Source of the DNA: Syntrophothermus sp. DTU052
GTDB lineage: Bacteria > Bacillota > Syntrophomonadia > Syntrophomonadales > DTU052
Assembly (NCBI GenBank): GCA_001512495.1
Contig: LFRU01000082.1
Coordinates: forward strand, 7,049-50,737
Reading direction: 5' to 3'
DNA: 43,689 nt
Part shown: positions 34,598 through 43,159 of the stretch, in pieces
Layout of the letters: every line of letters begins with the position of its first letter
Numbering within the stretch: the stretch's first letter is position 1
Notes under the pieces: model-generated
Told to the model about the DNA's origin: nothing
The model's input: only the letters and a program-made list of their open reading frames with translations
Databases searched by the model: none
Program-made: the position numbers and the translations under genes

Positions 34598-34791
34598 GGC
34601 CCACAGGCAATCTATATCAAAACCGGTAAGAACCGAATCTGAAGCTCACGAATGAGCAGGAAGCCTGTGGGCCTGATGGAAGCCAGCGACAAAAACTCCT
34701 GAAAAGGAGCGATCAGGATTTATTCCACCTGAAGTGGAGACCTGACCTGCTGTCCGAAGACCAGTCGCTGGCTTCTGGGTATATTATGACC
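34598..34791 (+). ncRNA. Structured RNA element, copy 1 (family not identified; orientation inferred)
   Basis: Perfect 11-bp stem GGCCCACAGGC/GCCTGTGGGCC and perfect 12-bp stem GAAGCCAGCGAC/GTCGCTGGCTTC enclosing further hairpins; base-pair covariation with copy 2. Confidence 0.75.
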
Positions 34792-34886
34792 ACTGCTCCA
34801 GGATTCTATGCAGAAAAAATAGCTGTTTTGCAAGAGTATTGGGCTGGGGTTGGACCGGACCGTGGGGCGATTAAACGGCAGTAGAA

Positions 34887-35082
34887 GACCCGCAGATTCC
34901 CGAATCAAATCGATATACTGAAATCGAAATTGAAGCTCTGGGAAGAGCTGGGACATCTGCGGGTCAGCTGGAGACCAGCGGCTGATACTCCACGAAGGAG
35001 TGTCCAGGAATTACTCCACAAGGGGAAACCTGGGCTTTGGGTCCGAAGACCAGAGCCGCCGGACTCTACCGGTATTATGACC
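34887..35082 (+). ncRNA. Structured RNA element, copy 2 (family not identified; orientation inferred)
   Basis: Same architecture: GACCCGCAGAT/ATCTGCGGGTC (11 bp), CCAGCGGCT/AGCCGCCGG, conserved GTCCGAAGACCAG, same 3' end TATTATGACC. Confidence 0.75.
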
Positions 35083-35220
35083 AAGGGATTGCAAGTATAT
35101 ACGATATTAAAATGGAATTTTATGTATAGAATAATGATTTGCAAAATAATGAGGGGTCAGAGAAGGCCCGATTTGCTTCTGAAGCCGCGAGCCCGATTGC
35201 GATTCTGCAGGGATTGACCA

Positions 35221-35270
35221 GGCTCAATTCTCTCAGCATTATTTTCGAGAATTGAGCCTTCAATTTTTGC
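35221..35270 (+). terminator. Intrinsic terminator downstream of the tandem RNA elements
   Basis: GGCTCAATTCTC / GAGAATTGAGCC 12-bp stem followed by TTCAATTTTT. Confidence 0.75.
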
Positions 35271-35340
35271 AAACGTTTTATCGGCCGGGAAGTTGAAAGC
35301 GGAGCAAGCCCAATTATTTCTTAATTTTTGTTAATCGCAA

Positions 35341-35398
35341 AATATTTATCGAAAAACAATAAATATTTATTGATTAATGAGCGATGAGCGGCTACAAT
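35341..35398 (+). promoter_or_regulatory. Candidate promoter with overlapping inverted-repeat operator for the DUF2975/XRE operon
   Basis: AATATTTAT (35341-35349) / ATAAATATT (35359-35367) perfect 9-bp inverted repeat abutting TTGATT (35370-35375), 17 nt, TACAAT (35393-35398). Confidence 0.55.
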
Positions 35399-35430
35399 AT
35401 TTATAGGCTTAACATCAGGGAGGCTGTTGC

Positions 35431-35883
35431 ATGTACAAAACCAGTTTTGTTCACTATCTCACCAAACTGCTGGTAGACATAATGTTTTACGGTGGGATCG
35501 TCTGCTGTATACTGGTGCCGTTTTTGGTCAAATGGGGCAGCAGCTATTTTGGTTATGAAAAGAGCATCGTATTTCCATTTAGCATTATTCTGTTAGGTTC
35601 AGGCATTGCTGCGGTTTACATCATGTATAACCTCAAGTCGATGTTTAAAACCCTCCTGGGGGGTAATCCGTTTGTTTGGGAGAATGTCAACTGTTTTCGG
35701 AAACTGGCTGTAGCCAGCTTTGTAATCGCGATACTTTTTTTGGTCAAGTGTTTCTTCTGGTTTACGATAGCCACGGCGTTAATCGTTCTGGTCTTCGTCA
35801 TCGCCGGCCTCTTCTGCCTGACCCTGAAAGATGTTTTTAAGCAGGCCGTTCATTACAAAGAAGAAAACGATTATACCGTGTGA
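35431..35883 (+). CDS. DUF2975-like multi-pass membrane protein
   Basis: 150 aa, about four TM helices, immediately followed by a small XRE regulator, as in DUF2975/YozG pairs. Confidence 0.7.
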   Translation: MYKTSFVHYLTKLLVDIMFYGGIVCCILVPFLVKWGSSYFGYEKSIVFPFSIILLGSGIAAVYIMYNLKSMFKTLLGGNPFVWENVNCFRKLAVASFVIAILFLVKCFFWFTIATALIVLVFVIAGLFCLTLKDVFKQAVHYKEENDYTV

Positions 35884-35898
35884 GGAAGTGAAGCAGAG

Positions 35899-36129
35899 AT
35901 GCCGATAAAAGTTAATCTCGATGTAATGATGGCCAAACGAAAAATCGGCCTTATGGAACTGGCCGAAAAGATTGACATATCCCCCGCCAACCTCTCAATA
36001 CTGAAAAACAACAAGGCCAGGGCTATCCGGTTCTCAACCCTGGAGGCAATATGCAGAGCACTGTCCTGCCAACCGGCTGATATTCTGGAATATGAGGAGG
36101 ATGAAGATGGAAAAGACCTTACAGAATAA
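35899..36129 (+). CDS. XRE-family (YozG-like) HTH regulator
   Basis: MPIKVNLDVMMAKRKIGLMELAEKIDISPANLSILKNNKARAIRFSTLEAICRALSCQPADILEYEED. Confidence 0.88.
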   Translation: MPIKVNLDVMMAKRKIGLMELAEKIDISPANLSILKNNKARAIRFSTLEAICRALSCQPADILEYEEDEDGKDLTE

Positions 36130-37522
36130 GCTGTTGTTGTACGCCCTGATCTCGGCTGTGAGTATTATATTTCTGATCATGCCCGACTACGCAGCGGTAA
36201 GTGTGCCATTGTTTTTTATCCTGCAGTTTGCCTGCTGGTTCTGGTTGGCTCCAAAGAAAAAGCCATTGTGGCTTTTTGTTCCCATATTCATTCTTTCCCT
36301 GAACCCATTTATCAGTGCCAGCCCCATCTGGCAGGTTTCCAATGTGTTCGTCATCATCGCTCTCTACAGCGTTATGGTACTGGTGATGATTGACCAGTTC
36401 CCCATCAAGGAGGATTCGTTCAGGTTTATTTACAACGTGATCGTAAATGTTTTTCGACCGATAAAACACGTATTGCTCCCCTTCAAATGGTGGAGCAGGG
36501 ACGATCAGAAAAAGACCGAGCTCATCAAGAGAGTGGCAAAGGGGATTGCGGTCACCGTTCCCTGCCTGTTTATTCTGATAGTCATGCTGTCGTCTGCAGA
36601 CCTGGTCTTCCTGGAGGGGACCAAAAACTTTTTTAATAATATATGGCATTTGCTGGATTCGGAAATGGTTTATAAGTTAATCTATGGGATAGCAATCGGC
36701 CTGTACTTGTTTGGCTTCATGTACATCGCCTACAACCCCGAGGATGGAGCGCAGACACATGAAACGAAGGCCTCCACTAAGGATCTGGCAATTCTAAATG
36801 CCCTGCTCATCTCGGTTTTGGTGGTCTACACCCTGTTTGTATTCATCCAGTTCCGCTACCTTTTTGCCGGGGCCCAGCTCCCCTATGGATTGAGCTACGC
36901 CGAATATGCCCGGAGAGGGTTTTTTGAGCTCTTGTTCTTAAGCGGGTTTAACATCATGCTTATCCTGGTCGCCGTACGCCTGACCAGATTAAGAGACGGC
37001 TTGGGGCCGAAGATCGCCGAGTACCTGTGCCACTATCTCTGCGTGGTCACCATAATACTGCTGACCTCTTCCTTCTACCGTTTGTGGCTGTACAGCGCGG
37101 ATTTCGGGTTGACCAGATTACGACTGCTGGTTTTTGGGTTCCTGATCTTTGAAGCCGTGGGCCTGCTTATTACATTTTTATATATCCAAAAACCGAAGTT
37201 CAATATCGTCGCGGTTTACCTTTCCCTGGGTCTGGTTTACTACCTGCTGCTGAACCTGGTACCGATCGACGCGGTCATCGCCAAGAACCAGGTGGACAGA
37301 TACTTTGCCGATCACAAACAGGGCATTAGTTATATAATGACCCTTTCGCCGGATGCAGCGCCACAGATCGCCCGGCTGCTTGAAAGCGAAAAAGTGGATG
37401 ACCAGACTCAGCAGATGGCCCGTAAGTATTTTTCCGACCTCAATGCCAGATACTCGGTTGAGGAGAGGGGCTGGCAGGGATATAATCTGTCTATTGCCCG
37501 GAGCGTCAAGATACGATATTGA
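36107..37522 (+). CDS. DUF4173/DUF4153-like polytopic membrane protein
   Basis: Many TM segments; QFRYLFAGAQLPYGLSYAEYARRGFFELLFLSGFN resembles the DUF4173 core. ATG 36107 overlaps the XRE gene end. Confidence 0.72.
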   Translation: MEKTLQNKLLLYALISAVSIIFLIMPDYAAVSVPLFFILQFACWFWLAPKKKPLWLFVPIFILSLNPFISASPIWQVSNVFVIIALYSVMVLVMIDQFPIKEDSFRFIYNVIVNVFRPIKHVLLPFKWWSRDDQKKTELIKRVAKGIAVTVPCLFILIVMLSSADLVFLEGTKNFFNNIWHLLDSEMVYKLIYGIAIGLYLFGFMYIAYNPEDGAQTHETKASTKDLAILNALLISVLVVYTLFVFIQFRYLFAGAQLPYGLSYAEYARRGFFELLFLSGFNIMLILVAVRLTRLRDGLGPKIAEYLCHYLCVVTIILLTSSFYRLWLYSADFGLTRLRLLVFGFLIFEAVGLLITFLYIQKPKFNIVAVYLSLGLVYYLLLNLVPIDAVIAKNQVDRYFADHKQGISYIMTLSPDAAPQIARLLESEKVDDQTQQMARKYFSDLNARYSVEERGWQGYNLSIARSVKIRY

Positions 37523-37573
37523 TATTGAGTCCACCGGTACGGGGTCGCGGTCCGAAGTGAAATGGCATAGGGG

Positions 37574-37801
37574 TCATTCTTCTACCGCGATTCCGTTCTC
37601 ACTTTCGGTGCTATTTAATTCACTTAATATCTCGCCAAAGAATCTTTCCATAAAATCCGCCAGTTCAAAACCAAATTTGTTAATTAAGTTCTGGTATTTA
37701 TCTTGTGCCCTGCTGACTTTCTCATCAGTAGTCACCCTATCGACCACCGGGTACAACGAATTTACCGCTTCCCGTGCCCTGTATATTCTAATGCGGTCCA
37801 A
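37574..37801 (-). CDS. Small hypothetical protein (75 aa)
   Basis: Only minus-strand ORF that does not overlap a plus-strand gene in this interval; plausible soluble helical composition. Confidence 0.4.
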   Translation of the reverse strand: MDRIRIYRAREAVNSLYPVVDRVTTDEKVSRAQDKYQNLINKFGFELADFMERFFGEILSELNSTESENGIAVEE

Positions 37802-38098
37802 AATATGTTGAATGTGCTAACTATTTGCTTATTATGTTACATTATACCACTGCCGTGCCTGCAAGCAGGACCCCAAAATGCTGATGTTGCTATAAATTGG
37901 GTCAACACTTTACATACATTTAACACCACTGATTGACATGATTAGTTATAATAAAGTAATAGTCACTTGGCGTTACCGGGAATTGTTGCTTGCAATTGTG
38001 ATTAGCCTGATTAGTATGCTCAAATTGCAGGGATCCGCGGCCGGATTCTGTTTCATACTTGATGACCGGTATCAGATTTGACGAAAGGAGAGGAGTTA

Positions 38099-38665
38099 AT
38101 GGGAGAAGTTGTCTTGTCCGCCCACCGAGAATCTCGGGAATTGGTTAAAGCCATTGAATCGGCCAGCAGGACCAAGACCAGCCTCTGTTACCAGTGCGGA
38201 AAGTGCTCGGCAGGCTGTCCAGTCGGTTTTGCCATGGATTACACGCCGCGCCAGATAATCCGCCTGTTGCAGTTGGGCTTGATTAAAGAGGCTTTACAGG
38301 CGAAAAGCATATGGATCTGTGCGACCTGTGATACCTGCAGTACCCGGTGTCCACGAGGGGTGGATATCGCCTCCATCATGGATGCTCTGCGCCGGGAGGC
38401 CTTAAAGCAGGGCAAAGTAGTGAAAGAAGTATCGGCTTTTAATCAGGCTTTTCTTAACTCGGTGAAACGCTATGGTCGGAATCACGAGGCCTCATTGGTT
38501 CTTGAATACAACGCCCGCATCATGAACCCCTTCAAGAATGCGGAACAGGGACCGATGATGATGGCCAAAGGGAAGCTCAAGATCCTCCCCGAGTTCATCA
38601 AGGGCAAGGGCGAAGTCAGCCGCATCTTCGAAAAAGTCAAAGCAATGGGAGGTGATCACGAGTGA
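38099..38665 (+). CDS. hdrC: Heterodisulfide reductase subunit C-like iron-sulfur protein
   Basis: CYQCGKCSAGCPVGFAMDYTPRQIIRLLQLG, CATCDTCSTRCPRGVDIA. ATG 38099 after GGAGAGGAG; ORF track opens at 38078. Confidence 0.92.
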   Translation: MGEVVLSAHRESRELVKAIESASRTKTSLCYQCGKCSAGCPVGFAMDYTPRQIIRLLQLGLIKEALQAKSIWICATCDTCSTRCPRGVDIASIMDALRREALKQGKVVKEVSAFNQAFLNSVKRYGRNHEASLVLEYNARIMNPFKNAEQGPMMMAKGKLKILPEFIKGKGEVSRIFEKVKAMGGDHE

Positions 38666-39852
38666 GATTGGCATATTACCCCGGATGCTCCCTGGACGCC
38701 ACCGCCATTGAGTATGGGATGTCAACCCAGAAGATGGCCAAACTTCTGGATATCGATCTCTGGGAGATCCCCGACTGGAGCTGCTGCGGGGCCAGCTCTG
38801 CTCACCAGACCGACCACCTCCTGGCAATATCCCTGCCGGCGAGGAACCTGGCAATAGCTGAAAGAGAGGGCCTTGATGTTCTGGCTCCTTGCGCCGCCTG
38901 CTATAACCGCATGCGGGCTACGGAATATGAGGTAAGGGCCAGCGCCAAAACCCGCAGTCAGGTGGAGGAAGCCCTGGGTATACCCTATGAGGCCGCCCAG
39001 AGCACCATATCCGTCCTGGAACTCCTGGCTGAACGCTATGGACTGGATAACCTGGCGACCAGGGTTACCAACCCCTTGAAGGGCATGACACCGGCCTGCT
39101 ACTATGGGTGTCTTTTAGTGCGGCCGGTTGCGGTAACGGGGTTTGATGATCCCGAGGACCCCCAGAGTATGGACCGGATTATGAAGACACTGGGTGCTTC
39201 CCCAGTGGATTGGGCTTTTAAGACTGAGTGCTGTGGAGCGGGCCTGGGAGTGACCCAGACCGATATCTGCCTGGAAATGACCTACCAGATATTGAGGAAC
39301 GCCAAGGAAATGGGAGCGGATAGCATTGTTACGGCCTGCCCGGTCTGTCACCTTAACCTGGACATGCGGCAGAAGGCCATCGAGAAGAAGTACCAAACGG
39401 AATTCAACCTGCCGGTATTTTATGTGACGGAACTGGTGGCCATAGCCTGTGGTGCTGAGCCGCCCACGGTAGGTACTAACCGCCACTTTGTCGAGGCCAA
39501 CACCATCTTCCGCCAGCTTCCGGCCAAGGCCAAGGCCATGGAGGAAGCAGCGGCTCAAGCCGGCAAGAAGGGTAAAGGTGCGGCCAAGGCGAAGGCGGCC
39601 AAACCTGCAGCAGCAGAGAGTGAAAAACCCGCAACTGATGAGGATGCCGGCTTAATCCTGGCCCAGAAGGTTTATGATGATGAGAGCAAGGCGGCTCAAT
39701 TGGCGGAAATCCTGACGCAGGAACCGGCCCGGGCCGCCAAGCTAGCGGAGATACTGGAACAGGATAAAGGCAAGGCCCTTAAGGTGGCCGATGCCCTGCT
39801 GGCCAAAAAGGCCAAAGAGAAATCTGCGGGAGAGGAGGGGAATAAAGCATGA
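38662..39852 (+). CDS. hdrB: Heterodisulfide reductase subunit B-like protein with ~110-aa Ala/Lys/Glu-rich C-terminal extension
   Basis: LAYYPGCSLDATAIEYGMS, two CCG motifs (WSCCGASSAHQTDH, TECCGAGLGVTQTD), CPVCHLNLDMRQ. GTG start. Confidence 0.92.
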   Translation: MRLAYYPGCSLDATAIEYGMSTQKMAKLLDIDLWEIPDWSCCGASSAHQTDHLLAISLPARNLAIAEREGLDVLAPCAACYNRMRATEYEVRASAKTRSQVEEALGIPYEAAQSTISVLELLAERYGLDNLATRVTNPLKGMTPACYYGCLLVRPVAVTGFDDPEDPQSMDRIMKTLGASPVDWAFKTECCGAGLGVTQTDICLEMTYQILRNAKEMGADSIVTACPVCHLNLDMRQKAIEKKYQTEFNLPVFYVTELVAIACGAEPPTVGTNRHFVEANTIFRQLPAKAKAMEEAAAQAGKKGKGAAKAKAAKPAAAESEKPATDEDAGLILAQKVYDDESKAAQLAEILTQEPARAAKLAEILEQDKGKALKVADALLAKKAKEKSAGEEGNKA

Positions 39853-41828
39853 AACGAGTAGGAGTATTTGTTTGTGAATGCGGCACCAACATCGGGTCAG
39901 TAGTCGATGCACCCAAAGTGGCTGAAACAGCTTTGAACATGCCCGGGGTAGCGTTTGCTACCAGCTATAAATATATGTGTTCCGATCCGGGGCAGGACTT
40001 GATAATAAAGGCCGCCGAAGATCACAATCTGGAACAAGTGGTTGTGGCTTCTTGTTCGCCGCGTATGCATGAGAATACTTTCCGCAAGGCCATGTCCGCG
40101 GCTGGGTTGAACCCATACCAGTTTGAGATGGTCAATATCCGGGAACATGTTTCCTGGGTTCACAGCGACAAGGATGAGGCAACGCAAAAGGCTATTGACC
40201 TGGTGCGGATGGCGGTCGCCAAGGTTGTGCGCAACAAGCCGCTGCAGGTTTCTTATATACCGGTAACCAAGAAGGCTCTGGTAATCGGAGGCGGGATTGC
40301 CGGTATGCAGGCAGCGCTTGACATAGCGGAGACCGGACACCAGGTAATTTTGGTGGAGAGGGAGCCGACCATTGGGGGGAAAATGGCACAACTGGACAAG
40401 ACCTTCCCCACTATGGACTGCTCGGCCTGAATTAGCACCCCCAAGATGGTTGCTGTGGCACAGCATCCTAATATAAAACTCTATAGCTACTCGGAAGTGG
40501 TTGGGCTCTCCGGATACATCGGTAACTTTACCGTGACTATCAAGGAGAAAGCCAAATATGTTGATTACGATAAGTGTACCGGTTGCGGACTCTGTGAAAC
40601 CAAGTGTCCCAGCAGGGTCAAGAGCGAGTTTGATCTGGGGTTGGGAGAACGTCGTGCCATCTACAAAGCCTTCCCCCAGGCGGTACCCAATAAACCGGTA
40701 ATTGATGCTGATAACTGCCGTAAACTGCAGAGCGGAAAATGCGGGATCTGTGAAAAGCTCTGTCCTACAAAAGCCATCAACTTCGAGGACCAGGACAGGT
40801 TGGTTACCGAAGAGGTAGGGGCCATTGTTATGGCCACCGGCTATGACCTCTTTGAGTGGGAAAAGGCATACGGGGAGTACGGTTACGGCAAGTACCCCGA
40901 TGTTATCAGCGGGCTTCATTTTGAACGACTGGTCAACGCCTCCGGACCTACCGGCGGCAAGATTCAACGTCCTTCTGACGGGAAGATACCGCAGGCGGTG
41001 GCCTTCATCAAGTGTGTCGGCTCTCGTGATGATACCAAGGGCAAGAGCTACTGTTCACGGGCCTGCTGCATGTATACGGCCAAGCATGCCATGCAGGTGG
41101 TGGAGAAGATCCCCGACGGCGATGCCTATGTATTCTACATGGATGTACGTACAGCGGGGAAAGGGTACGAGGAATTCTACCAGCGTTCAGTCGAGCAGGG
41201 CGCCCAGTACATCAGGGGCCGGGTCAGTAAGATCTACCCGCGGGGCGACCGGCTGGTGGTCAAAAGCGAGGACACCCTTATGGGCAAACCGATTGAGGTA
41301 GAAGTGGATATGGTGGTCCTGGCCACTGCTATGGTTCCGGCAGCCGGTTCGGCTGAAGTGGCGAAACTGATAGGTTTTTCCACCGATAAGGATGGGTTCT
41401 TCCAGGAGGCTCACCCCAAACTGCAGCCGGTTGAAACTTTTACCGGCGGGGTTTACCTGGCGGGCTCATGCCAGGGACCCAAGGATATCCCGGATACCGT
41501 GGCTCAGGCCAGTGCCGCGGCGGTCAAGGTGGCGGCTTTGTTCTCCAAGGACAAACTGGCTACCGAGCCCATGATAGCTTATGTGGATGAAACCAAGTGC
41601 ACCGGGTGTGAATTCTGTGTACCGGTTTGTCCTTATCAAGCCATAAGCATGAAACCGGTCAAGTCAAGAGTTCATGGCCAGACGGTAGAGCGCCAGGTGG
41701 CAGAGGTTAACAAGGGCCTGTGTCAGGGCTGCGGCGCCTGTGTGGCGGCCTGTCGCCCCTGTGCTCTAAACCATAACGGTTTTACCAGTGATCAAATAGT
41801 ATCGGAGGTGGATGCACTGTGTCTGTAG
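39849..41828 (+). CDS. hdrA: Heterodisulfide reductase subunit A-like flavoprotein, predicted selenoprotein (in-frame UGA at 40428-40430)
   Basis: Two ORF-track pieces (39849-40430 and 40446-41828) share one frame. Junction MDCSA-UGA-ISTPKMV corresponds to HdrA (M/L)DCSxCILTPKMV. FAD motif [13 protein letters not shown] and several 4Fe-4S motifs. Confidence 0.93.
40451..40465 (+). promoter_or_regulatory. Candidate bacterial SECIS hairpin in hdrA
   Basis: TGCTGT-GGC-ACAGCA perfect 6-bp stem, apical loop GGC, loop 26 nt downstream of the TGA. Confidence 0.65.
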
Positions 41829-42256
41829 AGACAAGTAAAGGCTGGGAGCCCAAAATTGTGGCCTTTGCCTGCAACTGGTGTTCCTACGCCGGGGGCGATC
41901 TGGCTGGGCTTAACCGGCTGCAATATCCCTCCAATGTAAGGATTATCAGAGTGCCCTGTTCAGGGAGGATAGACCCCCAGTTTATCCTGCGGGCCTTTAT
42001 GATGGGAGCCGACGGTGTTCTGGTTTCCGGGTGACACCCCGGTGACTGCCACTATGGTAGTGGCAATTATTTCGCCCGCCGGAGGCACACATTGATGAAG
42101 AGTTTCCTGCAGTACCTGGGGATTGAACCCGAGCGCTACCAGTTGGCCTGGATTTCAGGTTCTGAGGGTCAGAAGTTCGCTGACGTCATGACCCATGTGG
42201 TAGCAGAGGTAAAAAAGGTTGGTCCCAACAGAAAGCTGAGGGAAGAGCATGAGTGA
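41819..42256 (+). CDS. mvhD: MvhD/FlxD-like iron-sulfur protein, predicted selenoprotein (in-frame UGA at 42032-42034)
   Basis: GTG start; [136 protein letters not shown]. MvhD family has GCHPGDCHY. Confidence 0.93.
42047..42065 (+). promoter_or_regulatory. Candidate bacterial SECIS hairpin in mvhD/flxD
   Basis: TGCCACTA-TGG-TAGTGGCA perfect 8-bp stem, loop TGG, loop about 20 nt downstream of the TGA. Confidence 0.75.
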
Positions 42257-43148
42257 TAATACAGCAAAAGCCAGAGAAATAGCGAAAAAACTCTTACAGG
42301 ATGGGACCGTGGCTATGGTCCTGGGGTGGGAGAAAGGCGACGAGCCTTATGTCAGCGCTCCTACTGTGATAACAGACGCCGCCGATGTGGATCGGCTGGT
42401 GCTTGATGAGTACTGTATTCATGACCTGGCGGCTTTACTGCCGGACTACCGCGACCGCAGCGAAAAGATTGCGGTATTTGCCAAGGGCTGCGATTCTCGT
42501 GGTATTGTCAGGCTGATTCAAGACCGGGTGATGCCCAGGGACCGTCTTTATATCATCGGGATTAACTGTCCCGGGATGAAGGATCCCAACGAATTCTTCC
42601 GGGCGGCCTCGGGACTGAGTAAGACCAAGCCGGCCGAAAAAGCGGCCAAGTGCTTGAGCTGTCAGTACCCTAATCCGGTAATCTATGATGAGATAATCGG
42701 GGAACCCCAGCAGCCCGGGGATGATAAGCGTTTTGCAGAAGTAGACAAGATCGAAAGCATGTCGGCTGATGAGCGTTATGATTTTTTCATCAAGGAGTTC
42801 AGCAGGTGTATCAGGTGCTATGCCTGCCGTAATGCCTGTGTGGCCTGCAACTGCCGGACCTGCATTTTCGACGAGACCAAACCCCAATGGGTAAGAAGGT
42901 CCACCGATCCGGTCAATAACCTGCTCTACCAAATTGTGCGGACCATGCATGTGGCTGGACGGTGTGTCGAATGCGGCGAGTGCGAAAGGGCATGCCCGGT
43001 GGGCATACCTCTGATGCTCTTGAACCGTAAACTGATAAAAGAAGTGGACCAACTCTTCGGGCCCTATCAAGCCGGGTTGAGCCTGGACGATGATGCGATT
43101 CCTCCGCTCAGCCGCTACCGGGTTGAAGATCCCGACGAGTTTATGTAG
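42249..43148 (+). CDS. 4Fe-4S dicluster iron-sulfur protein, probable Flx-type (FlxB/FlxC-like) electron-transfer subunit
   Basis: CIRCYACRNACVACNCRTC and CVECGECERACPVGIPLMLLNRKLI; sits directly after mvhD/flxD. Confidence 0.78.
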   Translation: MSDNTAKAREIAKKLLQDGTVAMVLGWEKGDEPYVSAPTVITDAADVDRLVLDEYCIHDLAALLPDYRDRSEKIAVFAKGCDSRGIVRLIQDRVMPRDRLYIIGINCPGMKDPNEFFRAASGLSKTKPAEKAAKCLSCQYPNPVIYDEIIGEPQQPGDDKRFAEVDKIESMSADERYDFFIKEFSRCIRCYACRNACVACNCRTCIFDETKPQWVRRSTDPVNNLLYQIVRTMHVAGRCVECGECERACPVGIPLMLLNRKLIKEVDQLFGPYQAGLSLDDDAIPPLSRYRVEDPDEFM

Positions 43149-43159
43149 GGGGTGAGGCT

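Noticed and set aside
34887-35200. Possible third, truncated RNA-element copy near 35155 (AGAAGGCCCGAT)
   Set aside because: Only a short start-like match; no second strand of the outer stem or internal hairpins found.
34720-35217. ORFs at 34720-34956(-), 34905-35144(-) and 34930-35217(+)
   Set aside because: They overlap the tandem RNA elements, whose base-pair compensation explains the sequence better than coding; translations show no domain.
40428-40430. hdrA nonsense mutation or sequencing error making a pseudogene
   Set aside because: The TGA replaces a family-conserved Cys, both flanks remain in one frame, a SECIS-like hairpin follows, and the adjacent gene shows the same pattern independently.
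39897-40967. 356-aa minus-strand ORF
   Set aside because: Antisense to hdrA, which has strong family motifs; an open reverse frame arising from codon bias.
40428-42034. Genetic code with TGA as Trp or Gly
   Set aside because: TGA acts as the normal stop of several genes in the window (for example hisZ and ligA) and both internal TGAs align with Cys.
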